Of a DNA stretch of 64,000 bases, positions 52,525 through 61,581 are shown one piece after another (within the stretch, counting starts at the first letter, position 1; every line of letters starts with the position of its first letter). Source of the stretch: Aquiflexum sp. TKW24L (GTDB lineage Bacteria > Bacteroidota > Bacteroidia > Cytophagales > Cyclobacteriaceae); contig NZ_JAMFLG010000006.1 in the NCBI RefSeq assembly GCF_023502205.1, forward strand, positions 1 to 64,000. Direction: 5' to 3'. The translations under genes and the position numbers were made by a program. The notes beneath the pieces are model-generated. The model was not told the origin of the DNA. It ran no database searches and saw only the letters and a program-made list of their open reading frames with translations.

Positions 52525-53208
52525 TCATCCTTTTGTTCCCCGTACCATCTCATTTTTGCCGGGAGGGCCGGGGAGGGTTTCTACTGTCAAACCTAATTCT
52601 TGGAGGGTTCTTTTGAGTTTGCCTGTGGCGCAGTAGGTAACGAGGATTCCTCCGGGATTCATGGCGTCTATAACCTTATCCAAGATCTCTTTTGTCCACA
52701 ATTCAGGTTGTTTTTTGGGTGCAAAAGCATCATAGAAGACGATATCTGAAGGGTACAGAATGGCTTCTTCCAAAGTGGTCTGATCCTTTTTCATGTTGAA
52801 ATACTCGGAATAGACCAAGCCCTCATTCCACGGAGATTGGTGAAGTTTCTTGAAAAAATGGGCATAATGGTAGATAGAGGTATCTACTTCTGTGTAGTTC
52901 AATTGCTCATAGATTTCTTTTTCCAAAGGAAAAGGTTCTATGGTATGGTAGAGGACCGGTACTTTATACTGCTCTGCCCAGACGAGCGTAAGCCATGCAT
53001 TCAGTCCCGTGCCAAATCCAACTTCAAAAATCCGGATGGGAAACCTGTCAGGATTGCGCATAAACCAAGCTTCGAGTCCATACAGCATAAAGACATGGAT
53101 AGATTCTCGGTAAGCGCCATGAAACGAATGGTAAGATTCCTTCAATTCGGGAAGGTAGAGGGAATGTGACCCATCGTCAGTGGTGATGATTTTGACTTCT
53201 CTTGCCAT
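52525..53208 (-). CDS. mnmD: tRNA methyltransferase MnmD
   Basis: 227 residues; the methyltransferase that completes mnm5s2U at tRNA position 34, here as a stand-alone protein without the oxidase domain of MnmC. SAM motif 'FEVGFGTGLNAWLTL' (about 60-75), 'DIVFYDAFAPKKQPELWTKEIL' (about 155-176) and 'GGILVTYCATGKLKRTLQELGL' are family landmarks. It starts 3 bp after the ispF stop, so the two are co-transcribed. Confidence 0.92.
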   Translation of the reverse strand: MAREVKIITTDDGSHSLYLPELKESYHSFHGAYRESIHVFMLYGLEAWFMRNPDRFPIRIFEVGFGTGLNAWLTLVWAEQYKVPVLYHTIEPFPLEKEIYEQLNYTEVDTSIYHYAHFFKKLHQSPWNEGLVYSEYFNMKKDQTTLEEAILYPSDIVFYDAFAPKKQPELWTKEILDKVIDAMNPGGILVTYCATGKLKRTLQELGLTVETLPGPPGKNEMVRGTKG

Positions 53209-53211
53209 ACT

Positions 53212-53694
53212 TCAGGCTTTATGGATCAGCACTACGCAATAAGCGGAAATACCCTCCTGTCTTCCTACAAAACCCAATTGTTCGGTGGTGGTGGCTTTGA
53301 TTGAAATGTTGGAAATATCCGTTCCCATCACTTCGGCAAGGCAGGTTTTCATGGATGGAATATGTGGATTCAACTTTGGAATCTGAAGACAGACTGTCGA
53401 ATCGATATTTCCTATTTCATAGCCTTCTTTTCGGACAAGCGCCATCACTTCCCTGAGCAGGATTTTGCTGTCGATGCCTTTGTATTTTGGGTCTTTGTCC
53501 GAAAAGTGGTAACCGATATCCCTCAAATTGGCCGCGCCCAAAAGCGCATCACAGATCACATGGATCAATACATCTGCATCTGAGTGTCCGACAGCACCTT
53601 TTTCATGTTCCAATTTGATGCCTCCCAGCCAAAATTCATAGCCTTCCTGGAGTTGATGCACGTCATAGCCGAAGCCGATTCTGAAATTTGCCAT
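53212..53694 (-). CDS. ispF: 2-C-methyl-D-erythritol 2,4-cyclodiphosphate synthase
   Basis: 160 residues from the ATG at 53694 (MANFRIGFGYDVHQL), the usual length; the upstream ATG at 53751 lies inside the M16 gene and is rejected. Zinc ligands are 'GYDVH' (Asp/His) and 'GHSDADVLIHVICDALLGA' (His). It catalyses the cyclisation step of the non-mevalonate (MEP) isoprenoid pathway in the cytoplasm. Middle gene of M16-ispF-mnmD. Confidence 0.95.
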   Translation of the reverse strand: MANFRIGFGYDVHQLQEGYEFWLGGIKLEHEKGAVGHSDADVLIHVICDALLGAANLRDIGYHFSDKDPKYKGIDSKILLREVMALVRKEGYEIGNIDSTVCLQIPKLNPHIPSMKTCLAEVMGTDISNISIKATTTEQLGFVGRQEGISAYCVVLIHKA

Positions 53695-53710
53695 AAAATA
53701 GACTTTAGTC

Positions 53711-53728
53711 CCGATAGCTATCGGGATG
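53711..53728. repeat. Palindrome CCCGATAGCTATCGGG
   Basis: A 16-bp perfect palindrome between the M16 stop and ispF start. It resembles an interspersed element seen in Bacteroidota genomes, and may help as a weak terminator; no T tract follows. Confidence 0.65.
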
Positions 53729-53737
53729 AGACAAAGG

Positions 53738-54985
53738 CTAGGTCTTTCCATTTTTAGCCTTGTAATAGACGACGGAAGAGTTTTCTTCGATAAGGATTTT
53801 ATTCGCCTGTTTTATTATTTCTTCTGATGGGATTTTGATTTTCTTTTCGTATTCTATTTGCTGGTAATCAGGGTTGCCAAGGTGGGCATTATATGCCAGA
53901 CTCATGGCCCTATTCAGCAGTTGTACAGATTCATAGGTTTTCATGGCCTCTGCCTGATTTTTGATTTTGGTTAGGGTATTTTCAGAAACGGTGGAGGTAA
54001 GAAATGCAGCCACGACTTCATCCAAAGCTTTTTCAGCAAGTTCGGCTGATTGTCCTTTTTCCATTTTACCTGAAAAAACCAACAATCCCGGATCCACTGT
54101 GCCGAAGATATAAGAGCCAATGGAAGCAAACAGGTTACCGTTTTTGACCAATTGCTGTTCAAGGATAGAGGAGCGGCCAAACCCAAGAATATCTGTGATC
54201 AAATCCGATTCAAGATAGCCATCCTGTAATTTTCCCGGCATGTGATAGACCTTGTACAAAGCATCTGTAGGTACATCTGCTTCTACAACTTTTGTTTTCT
54301 TGCTCTTTTGAGGCAATTCCTGTAAAACCGTATCCTTTGGAATTGGCGCTGAGGGAATATCTCCAAACCATTTTTCGGACAAAGCTTTTACTTGTTCCAA
54401 AGTCACGTCTCCTGCTACGACCATGACCGCATTGTCGGGACGGTAATGGGTATAGTAGAACTCTTCCACATCCGCTTTTTGGTAGTTGACGATGTCCTCT
54501 AGGTTTTTGCCGATGGTGGGCCATTGGTAAGGATGCCTTTCGTAAGCCAATCCCCGGATATGGTGGTGGACATCTCCATAAGGTTGGTTGATGTACCGCT
54601 GCTTAAATTCCTCGATCACCACTTTGCGCTGGGCTTCAATGGTTTTTTCTGAGAGGTTGAGGTGGAGCATCCTGTCCGATTCGAGCCAAAATGCGGTCTC
54701 AATATTGGTAGCAGGAAGGGTAATATAGAAATTGGTGATGTCGGTATTGGTAAAGGCATTGCAAGAGCCCCCGACTTTTTCTAGTTCTGTGTCAAATACG
54801 GGTACATTCTTGGAGCTGCCAAACATCAAGTGCTCAAAATAATGGGCAAGTCCTGTTTTTCCGGCAATTTCATTTCTTGAGCCTACTTTGTATAGGATGT
54901 TCAACACGGCTATTTTGGTACTCTTGTCCTCATGGACGAGCACCTGAAGGCCATTGTCCAGTACAAATTGTTGGTAGTTGATCAT
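53738..54985 (-). CDS. M16-family zinc peptidase
   Basis: 415 residues. The inverted zinc motif is HYFEH in 'TGLAHYFEHLMFGSSKNVP' (about 43-61), with the downstream Glu in 'ERHPYQWPTIG' or nearby. Second half: a non-catalytic M16 repeat. It has no signal peptide, so it is probably cytoplasmic or non-classically located; family members process small peptides. First gene before ispF. Confidence 0.9.
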   Translation of the reverse strand: MINYQQFVLDNGLQVLVHEDKSTKIAVLNILYKVGSRNEIAGKTGLAHYFEHLMFGSSKNVPVFDTELEKVGGSCNAFTNTDITNFYITLPATNIETAFWLESDRMLHLNLSEKTIEAQRKVVIEEFKQRYINQPYGDVHHHIRGLAYERHPYQWPTIGKNLEDIVNYQKADVEEFYYTHYRPDNAVMVVAGDVTLEQVKALSEKWFGDIPSAPIPKDTVLQELPQKSKKTKVVEADVPTDALYKVYHMPGKLQDGYLESDLITDILGFGRSSILEQQLVKNGNLFASIGSYIFGTVDPGLLVFSGKMEKGQSAELAEKALDEVVAAFLTSTVSENTLTKIKNQAEAMKTYESVQLLNRAMSLAYNAHLGNPDYQQIEYEKKIKIPSEEIIKQANKILIEENSSVVYYKAKNGKT

Positions 54986-55037
54986 TGAAAATTTTCGGCA
55001 AAGCTAAGAAATAAAAGCAATTTGGAGGGCAATTGTT

Positions 55038-55241
55038 TTAGGAAAGCAGTTCCCCTTTGTATCCGGAGTTTTCCAGGGCCTGAATGATCTCGTCGGCATT
55101 TTTCTCGCTTTCTACAGTGAGAATCCTGTCTGGACTTGTCAGGTCAACCTGCCATGAACCGGCGGCGATTTTTTCCATTTCGGGAGTGATGGTGGCCACG
55201 CAGGCAGCACACTTGACGTTGGTTTTAAATTGATTTTTCAT
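55038..55241 (-). CDS. Heavy-metal-binding (HMA) domain protein, copper chaperone-like
   Basis: 67 residues from the ATG at 55241 (MKNQFKTNVKCAACVATI); the in-frame ATG at 55325 would add a stretch that carries word repeats and is rejected. The metal site is C-A-A-C at residues 11-14, in a ferredoxin-like HMA fold with 'DEIIQALENSGYKGELL' at the end. Likely a soluble copper carrier feeding the CopA ATPase encoded just upstream on the same strand. Confidence 0.88.
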   Translation of the reverse strand: MKNQFKTNVKCAACVATITPEMEKIAAGSWQVDLTSPDRILTVESEKNADEIIQALENSGYKGELLS

Positions 55242-55483
55242 AAAAGAGATATTAAATGTGAGACGTGAGATTTGAGACAGAGTAAAATTCTGAATTAATA
55301 ATGAAGAATGAATAATGGCGAACACAGAAGACGAAAGATTGTGAAAGATTTCACCTTGTCTTTTCGAAGGAGGTACGACTGAGAAATCTTAATTAGAACC
55401 AAGTCCTTCGACTTCGCTCAGGGACCAAAAGAACCCAGAGACAAGAGCTGGTATTAATATAGTTTGTTTGTTGAAAGTAAGTG
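55242..55483. other. Gap with several word repeats
   Basis: About 240 bp between copA and the chaperone gene: GTGAGACGTGAGATTTGAGA (55258-55277) and the element AGTCCTTCGACTTCGCTCAGG (55399-55419). Both look like interspersed non-coding repeats. No gene seen. Confidence 0.6.
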
Positions 55484-57673
55484 TCATTTTCTAAGTCGAA
55501 GGCTATTGGTGACAACTGAGACTGAACTGAGTGCCATGGCTGCCCCGGCGATCATGGGGTTTAGCAGGAAACCGAACACCGGATACAGAACCCCTGCAGC
55601 AATTGGAATCCCGATGATATTGTAAATAAAGGCCCAAAAGAGATTCTGTCGGATAATTGTCACTGTTTTTTTGGTCAGTTGTAGTGTTTTTGGGATTTGA
55701 GATAAGTCCGAATGGACCAAAGTCACCTCAGCGACTTCCATCGCGATATCAGTTCCTTTTCCCATGGCAATACTGAAGTCAGCTAGACTGAGTGCCTCGC
55801 TGTCATTGATGCCGTCACCTGCCATGGCCACATGTTTTCCCTGTGCCTGCAAATCCTTGAGGTATGCTGCCTTATCCTGTGGCAACATTTCTGCCTTGAA
55901 ATGAACGATACCTGTTTCTTTGGCTACCCAAGCTGCGGTTTTGGTTTGGTCACCCGTCAGCATGTGAATGGCAATACCCATTTGCTTCAATTCGGCAATG
56001 GCTTTTTTAGATGTTGCCTTGATAGGGTCTGCAATTTTGAAGACGGCTATCAGATCAGCATTTTTTGCTACGAATACGACGATGGCACCTTCTTCAAGGG
56101 CCTTCGCCGATTCGGTCATCAGTGATCCGGTCAATTCCACTCCCAAGCTTGCTAACCACTTCGTGGTACCTATGCGGTAGGTATCCTGACCGCCTTTTGC
56201 GCTTACACCTTTTCCTGTTTCACTTTGGAAATCAGTGATATCGTTTTCTAGATCTACTTTCTCAAAATAACCTGAAATGGCTTTGGCCAAAGGATGTTCG
56301 CTTTTGGATTCGATGGCTTTGATGACAGCGGCATCTTGCTCGGTCCATTTTTCACTGTAAAAGGCCCCGATGACTTTCGGGTTGCCTTCTGTAATTGTGC
56401 CAGTTTTGTCCAAAATCAAGGTGTCAATGGTTTTTCCTTTTTCAAGGCTTTCGGCATCTTTGATCAAAATACCCATTTCAGCGCCTTTGCCCATGGCAGC
56501 CATAATCGCTGTCGGCGTAGCCAATCCCAATGCACAGGGACAGGCAATCACCCACACGGTAATCAAGGCGAGCATCCCCCTCAACCAAGAATCCTCGATT
56601 CCACTGAAACCCCAAACAAAGAAGGTGATCAGCCCAATAGCCAATACCACAGGTACAAATATCCCTGCCACTTTATCTACCATTTTCTGGATTGGGGCCT
56701 TGGAACCTTGGGCGGCTTTGACTCTTTGAATGATTTGGGCTAGGAAAGTATCACTTCCAACTTGCTCTGCGGTGAAAGTGAAACTTCCCGAACTGTTGAT
56801 CGTTCCGGCAAAAACTTGGGTGCCTTTTTCCTTTAATACAGGAAGCGGTTCGCCCGTAAGCATACTTTCATTTACATAAGAAGAACCTTCGAGGACTTTT
56901 CCATCCAATGGGATTTTTTGACCTGGTTTGATTAAAATAACCTCTCCTTTTTTGACCTCGCTGGTTTTCATGGAGATTTCCTTTCCATCTTTCAGGACAA
57001 TCAGGTCTGTCGGCTGTAGGTCCATTAATTTTTTGAGTGCTGCGCCGGTACCGGCTTTGGCGCCTGATTCAAGGGTTTTTCCCAAAAGAATAAAGAAAAT
57101 GATCACAGCCGCCGCTTCGAAATACACATGGACTTCAAGGCCTTTGGAAGCAAGGTATTCAGGAAAGAAGGTGTTAAAAGTGCTGTATATATAGGCTATC
57201 CCTGTACTGAGGGCGACGAGCGTATCCATATTCGCCTGTCGGTTTTTGGCTAATTTCCATGCTTGGATGAAAAATTGTCTTCCCATCACAAGCAATACCG
57301 GAGTGGTCAGGGCCCACATGATGTAATTGCCATAGGGCATGTGCATCCAAAACATGCCGATCAGGAAAACAGGCAAAGCTAAAATGCCTGCATACAATGT
57401 TTTTTTCTTGAGTTTTTGATATGCCTCGAGTTGCATTTTTTCCAAATCCTCCTGCAAGACATCTTCTATCATCAGGTCGTAACCTGTAGATTGGACTTCT
57501 CTCTGAAGTTTTTCTAAGGTTACAACATCATCTTCCCATTCTAGCAACGCCACGTGATTGGCATAATTGACGGAGGCAGATTTCACCCCTGGACTCGTGG
57601 AAAGCGTTTTTTCTATAGAAATCGCACATGCCGCACAACTCATTCCTGTAACAGGTATTTCTTTCTTCTTCAT
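55484..57673 (-). CDS. copA: Copper-translocating P1B-type ATPase
   Basis: About 729 residues from ATG 57673 (MKKKEIPVTGMSCAAC); the ATG at 57694 is an alternative. N-terminal HMA site C-A-A-C, eight helices with the metal-binding CPC in 'ACPCALGLATPTAIMAAMGKGAE', phosphorylation 'DKTGT', 'SEHPLAKAI', and the hinge 'GDGINDSEALSLADFSIAMG', where the usual Pro after Ser is Glu. It exports Cu(I) from the cytoplasm. The chaperone gene follows. The promoter is in the repeat-rich gap to bshC. Confidence 0.95.
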   Translation of the reverse strand: MKKKEIPVTGMSCAACAISIEKTLSTSPGVKSASVNYANHVALLEWEDDVVTLEKLQREVQSTGYDLMIEDVLQEDLEKMQLEAYQKLKKKTLYAGILALPVFLIGMFWMHMPYGNYIMWALTTPVLLVMGRQFFIQAWKLAKNRQANMDTLVALSTGIAYIYSTFNTFFPEYLASKGLEVHVYFEAAAVIIFFILLGKTLESGAKAGTGAALKKLMDLQPTDLIVLKDGKEISMKTSEVKKGEVILIKPGQKIPLDGKVLEGSSYVNESMLTGEPLPVLKEKGTQVFAGTINSSGSFTFTAEQVGSDTFLAQIIQRVKAAQGSKAPIQKMVDKVAGIFVPVVLAIGLITFFVWGFSGIEDSWLRGMLALITVWVIACPCALGLATPTAIMAAMGKGAEMGILIKDAESLEKGKTIDTLILDKTGTITEGNPKVIGAFYSEKWTEQDAAVIKAIESKSEHPLAKAISGYFEKVDLENDITDFQSETGKGVSAKGGQDTYRIGTTKWLASLGVELTGSLMTESAKALEEGAIVVFVAKNADLIAVFKIADPIKATSKKAIAELKQMGIAIHMLTGDQTKTAAWVAKETGIVHFKAEMLPQDKAAYLKDLQAQGKHVAMAGDGINDSEALSLADFSIAMGKGTDIAMEVAEVTLVHSDLSQIPKTLQLTKKTVTIIRQNLFWAFIYNIIGIPIAAGVLYPVFGFLLNPMIAGAAMALSSVSVVTNSLRLRK

Positions 57674-58097
57674 TTTTCTAGATTTTACTCTCAATACAAT
57701 GTCATCAACTTCCTATTTCCTAACTCACTTCCTCTCCACTTCCCACCTTCACTCTTACCACTTACCTCTCACCATTAACCTCTCACCTTTAACCTCTTAC
57801 CACTTACCTCCCGCCATTAACCTCTTACCATTAACCTCTTACCACTTACCTCTCACCACTTACCTCTCACCTCTTACCACTTACCTCTTACCTCTTACCT
57901 CTCACCCTAATCCCCCCCCCTCATCCTTTATTCTCACAAATCTACCTTACCAGAAGCCCTCCTCTGTCATACAATTTTTGAAAAAATTAAACGCCACTAT
58001 TGCCATTCTTGTAATAAGAAAAAAAATGCGAACTTTATCATTTGTTGCGAAGTTACAAACACTTGATTCGTCAAAGAGAACGTTGAACCCCAAATCC
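57674..58097. other. Repeat-rich divergent gap between copA and bshC
   Basis: 424 bases. 57720-57910 is low-complexity pyrimidine-rich DNA; 57912-57920 is a run of nine C. The rest to bshC is AT-rich, with no clear promoter pair. Open frames across it, including the N-terminal extension of bshC, are not credible genes. Confidence 0.75.
57720..57910. repeat. Long degenerate 'TTACCTCTCACCATTAACC' tandem words
   Basis: About a dozen irregular units built from TTACCTCT, CACCATTAACC and TTACCACTTACC. Unit order and spacing vary, so it is not a clean satellite or CRISPR. It shares words with 31598-31840 and 33140-33200. Confidence 0.75.
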
Positions 58098-59669
58098 ATG
58101 ATAAAAAGCACAGTTGATCCGGATTGTACCGGACAATTTTCGGCCCTATTTTTAGATTATATTCACCAAAAGCCCGAGATTTTTCCTTTCTACAACCAAT
58201 TCCCCACAATCGAAAATTTCAAAAAACTCATAGAAGGAAAGAATTTTAAAGATGCACACCGAAAGGTATTGGTAGAGGCCTTGACCCAACAGTACCACGG
58301 AATCGGGGATAGTGAAATTACAAGTCACCAAATCAACTCCTTGGCAGATGCTAACACTTTTACAGTCACTACAGGACATCAGCTCAACCTTTTTACCGGG
58401 CCGCTTTACTTTATCTATAAAATTGTATCGACGATCAATCTTGCAGACAGGTTGAATGAGGCCTACCCGAATAATCATTTTGTCCCTGTCTATTGGATGG
58501 CGAGCGAAGACCATGATTTTGACGAAATCAATTATTTCAAACTAGACGGCAAAAAATACCAATGGAAAACAGATCAAGCGGGCGCTGTTGGAGATTTTGA
58601 ACTGGATGAAAGTTTCAAGGCTTTTTTCAAGGAAGTATCGGGTTTTGTTCCAGATTTTTTTAAAGAAGCCTACCAAGGCTCCTCCAAATTATCGGAAGCA
58701 GTCAGAAAGTATGTTCACCACCTATTTGGCGAAAAGGGACTTTTGGTTGTTGACGGAAATGAACCGGCATTTAAAAAGATTTTTGTACCTGTCATCCAGG
58801 AGGACCTGTTTCAACATACTCCGCAAAGTCTTGCTGATTCCCAAACAAAAAAACTGGAGGACCTTGGCTATAAAAGTCAGATTTTTCCTAGAGAGATCAA
58901 TTTTTTCTACATGGAAAAGGGAATCCGGGAAAGAATCGAAAAATCCGATACTATATATAAGGTGTTGAATTCAGAGATTTCATTTAGCGAAAATGAGTTG
59001 ATGGAGGAAGTGGAGGCACATCCGGAGCGCTTTAGTCCCAATGTCGTGCTTCGTCCGCTGTATCAGGAAATGATCCTTCCTAACCTTGCCTATCTAGGCG
59101 GGCCGGCTGAAGTAGTGTATTGGCTTCAACTGAAAGGAATCTTCGATCACTTTGATGTGTCGTTTCCTACATTGATGCCACGGAACTTTGCGGTTGTTTT
59201 GGATAAAGCTGTCGAAAAAAAAATCGAAAAACTCAGTCTTTCAGATGAGATGCTGTTTCAATCGGTAGCTGAGTGGAAAAAGGATTTTATATCCGGCAAT
59301 GCTTCGATGGATATCAGACTTAATGAGGAGAAAGAAGCCTTGTCATTGATTTTTGAAAAATCAGGAAAAACAGCAGCTGAGTTGGAGAAAAGCCTTGGCA
59401 ATGCTTTTGAAGCAGCTAAGGTTCGTACTTTGAAGATCTTAGATCACTTGGGACAAAAGGTGAGGAAGGCGGAAGAACGCAAGTGGGATATTCAAATCAA
59501 ACAACGGGAAGCCATCTTCCAATACATGAATCCGGGTGGAAGTCCTCAGGAACGGGTGGAGAATTTTATGAGGTTTTACCTCCAAGATAATAATTTCATG
59601 GACCAAATTCAGGAGATTTTCGATCCTTTTGACTTTTCATATATGGTTTTGAGAGTTGATCATGGATAA
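58098..59669 (+). CDS. bshC: Bacillithiol biosynthesis cysteine-adding enzyme
   Basis: 523 residues from the ATG at 58098 (MIKSTVDPDCTGQFSALF); the frame is open from 57567, but the extension runs over pyrimidine repeats and is not conserved coding. 'TVTTGHQLNLFTGPLYFIYKIVSTINLADRL' and 'VPVYWMASEDHDFDEINYFKLD' are BshC signatures. It is thought to add Cys to glucosaminyl-malate in the last step of bacillithiol synthesis. The next gene overlaps it by 8 bp. Confidence 0.93.
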   Translation: MIKSTVDPDCTGQFSALFLDYIHQKPEIFPFYNQFPTIENFKKLIEGKNFKDAHRKVLVEALTQQYHGIGDSEITSHQINSLADANTFTVTTGHQLNLFTGPLYFIYKIVSTINLADRLNEAYPNNHFVPVYWMASEDHDFDEINYFKLDGKKYQWKTDQAGAVGDFELDESFKAFFKEVSGFVPDFFKEAYQGSSKLSEAVRKYVHHLFGEKGLLVVDGNEPAFKKIFVPVIQEDLFQHTPQSLADSQTKKLEDLGYKSQIFPREINFFYMEKGIRERIEKSDTIYKVLNSEISFSENELMEEVEAHPERFSPNVVLRPLYQEMILPNLAYLGGPAEVVYWLQLKGIFDHFDVSFPTLMPRNFAVVLDKAVEKKIEKLSLSDEMLFQSVAEWKKDFISGNASMDIRLNEEKEALSLIFEKSGKTAAELEKSLGNAFEAAKVRTLKILDHLGQKVRKAEERKWDIQIKQREAIFQYMNPGGSPQERVENFMRFYLQDNNFMDQIQEIFDPFDFSYMVLRVDHG

Positions 59670-60237
59670 ATCTGCCATTAGGAAAGAATACCTAGCCCTT
59701 CGAAAGGCGCTGCCAAATGAAAAAAGGGAAGCATATTCAAACATTATATGCAATCGGATTCTTGAATACCTACATGCCAATCCGTCTATCAGGCATATCC
59801 ATATTTTTTTATCCATTTCCAGATTAAATGAGATTGACACTTTCCCCTTGGTGAAAAAGTTACAAGACCTTGGATACCAGCTATATACTTCCTATGTGAA
59901 TCCCGAGAGCAAAGTTCTAGATACCTTGGATATTACCCATACCACCGAATTTGAATCAGACAGCTTTGGAATCCCCATTCCAAAAGACTTTGTTGTGGTC
60001 ACAAGTGATCAGATTCAATTGGTGTTGGTTCCACTTTTGGCCTTTGATGAAAAGGGAAATAGGATAGGGTATGGCAAGGCCTTTTATGATATATTTTTAG
60101 CAAAATTGCATCATGAAGTAATTAAGGTAGGGTTGTCCTACTTTTCACCCGAAAAAGAAATTCCTGCCGAACCCCATGATATAAGGCTTGATATTTGCAT
60201 TACGCCCGAAGAGATTTATCATTCTAGCCATTTTTGA
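59662..60237 (+). CDS. fau: 5-formyltetrahydrofolate cyclo-ligase
   Basis: 191 residues from ATG 59662 (MDKSAIRKEYLALRKAL); a TTG at 59656 opens the frame earlier. It converts 5-formyl-THF to 5,10-methenyl-THF with ATP. 'LVPLLAFDEKGNRIGYGKAFYDIFLAKL' (about 115-142) carries the G-x-R-x-G-x-G-x2-F/Y-Y-D motif. Translationally coupled to bshC. Confidence 0.93.
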   Translation: MDKSAIRKEYLALRKALPNEKREAYSNIICNRILEYLHANPSIRHIHIFLSISRLNEIDTFPLVKKLQDLGYQLYTSYVNPESKVLDTLDITHTTEFESDSFGIPIPKDFVVVTSDQIQLVLVPLLAFDEKGNRIGYGKAFYDIFLAKLHHEVIKVGLSYFSPEKEIPAEPHDIRLDICITPEEIYHSSHF

Positions 60238-60308
60238 TGGTATTTATTAAAATTATTAATTTATTTCGCCCTCATTATTTATTTAAACTTAAATCCATTT
60301 GAAAATTT

Positions 60309-60788
60309 ATGAAAAAACCAATTCTAATTCTCGCAGTCCTGTTTTCATTACTTTTTGTAAGTGAATCGAAGGCACAGTACAATACCGGAATAGGCCTAAG
60401 GCTCGGTTCAGGCAACGGTATCACGGTTAAGCATTTTATCAGTGATGGGGCCGCTATAGAGGGAATCCTTTACACAAGATGGAATGGATTTATCATCACA
60501 GGCTTATACGAAGTCCATAAAGACATTGATGGGGCCAAAGGTTTACAGTGGTTTTATGGAGGGGGTGCACATATAGGATCTTGGAATTCCAACAACCGTA
60601 ATACGCCTTGGGGGGATAACAAATCGAGTTCAACTGTAGTAGGCTTGGATGGTATCATTGGTCTGGATTACAAATTCGACAATGCACCGATCAATTTATC
60701 CCTTGACTGGAAGCCTTCTTTCAATATCGTAGACAATGGAGGATTTTGGTGGGATGAAGTGGCATTATCTGTAAGGTTTACCTTCTAA
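60309..60788 (+). CDS. Small outer-membrane barrel protein, hypothetical
   Basis: 159 residues; signal peptide MKKPILILAVLFSLLFVSESKAQ. The mature part is strand-rich with Gly turns, ends in Phe (…VALSVRFTF) as barrel proteins do, and has 'LQWFYGGGAHIGSW'. It looks like a compact eight-strand barrel. Function unknown. It is followed by a strong terminator. Confidence 0.75.
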   Translation: MKKPILILAVLFSLLFVSESKAQYNTGIGLRLGSGNGITVKHFISDGAAIEGILYTRWNGFIITGLYEVHKDIDGAKGLQWFYGGGAHIGSWNSNNRNTPWGDNKSSSTVVGLDGIIGLDYKFDNAPINLSLDWKPSFNIVDNGGFWWDEVALSVRFTF

Positions 60789-60813
60789 AAGGCTATAATT
60801 TTGAGGATCGCAT

Positions 60814-60854
60814 AAAGATGCAGAGGGAAGAAATCCTATCTGCATCTTTTTTTT
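60814..60854 (+). terminator. Rho-independent terminator after the small barrel gene
   Basis: AAGATGCAGA and TCTGCATCTT pair around a 14-nt loop, followed by a run of T. Clear intrinsic terminator. Confidence 0.9.
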
Positions 60855-61581
60855 GATATGTGCTTCAAAAAAGGCTTGTTCTGACTAAAAATGAATACCA
60901 AATATTATTTCGAAAAAATTAAAGTGCTAAAAGTGTCCAAAGATTCTTTTACGGATTGAAATGTTAACTCAAATACCATTGATTTTTACTAAAAATCGAT
61001 TTTAGGTTAAAATATAGGGCCAAAACATATTTTTTTATGCCAGATCGAAAAAATCTAGTTCCAAACAGGTAAAATACTCAGATGGTAAAATATTTTTTGC
61101 ATTAAGTAAATCAAAGAATCATTCCTTTTCTTTTTGATTCGATCTAATTTATGAATTATAATTATAATGGGTAAAAAATTATCAAATAATTAATTAATCG
61201 GCATATTCTATATCAGATATGCATTAACAGTAATTTTTTTTTATAAAAAGCTAAATTTTTTTTTCAAGCACAAACAGAATTAAATTCTGCGGATTAAGTT
61301 TGTATCTAATTTAAAAAAACTGATTGTTCTAAAATAAAACGAATTCCAAATAATTCACTTTTTAGACCGCTTAAATAAGAATTTGCCCGTAGGTGCCAGT
61401 AATTTTATGATATTTTAACTTTAACAATAATTAACATAAAGGATTATCATATGTATTTCCATTAAATATAAAAAAACAATTAAATAATAATAATTAAATA
61501 ATATCAAAGGCCCTATTTTCCTTATTTTGAAATGTGACGGAAATAAATTTTATTTACAGATCAACTAAACTAAAATACCTT
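60855..61581. other. Long AT-rich upstream region of the SusC-type gene
   Basis: About 730 bases with no gene on either strand and strong A+T bias, including several poly-T and poly-A runs. A TAnnTTTG-like box (TAAGTTTG) lies at 61295-61302, about 280 bp before the ATG, without a clear TTG -33. A long 5' leader is plausible. Confidence 0.55.

Noticed and set aside
57720-57910. Possible CRISPR array or satellite
   Set aside because: Units are irregular in length and order, there are no unique spacers of constant size, and no cas genes are in the window.
57567-58097. N-terminal extension of the bshC frame
   Set aside because: It translates pyrimidine repeats into low-complexity 'LTSYHLP' text; BshC similarity starts at the ATG at 58098 and gives the normal length.
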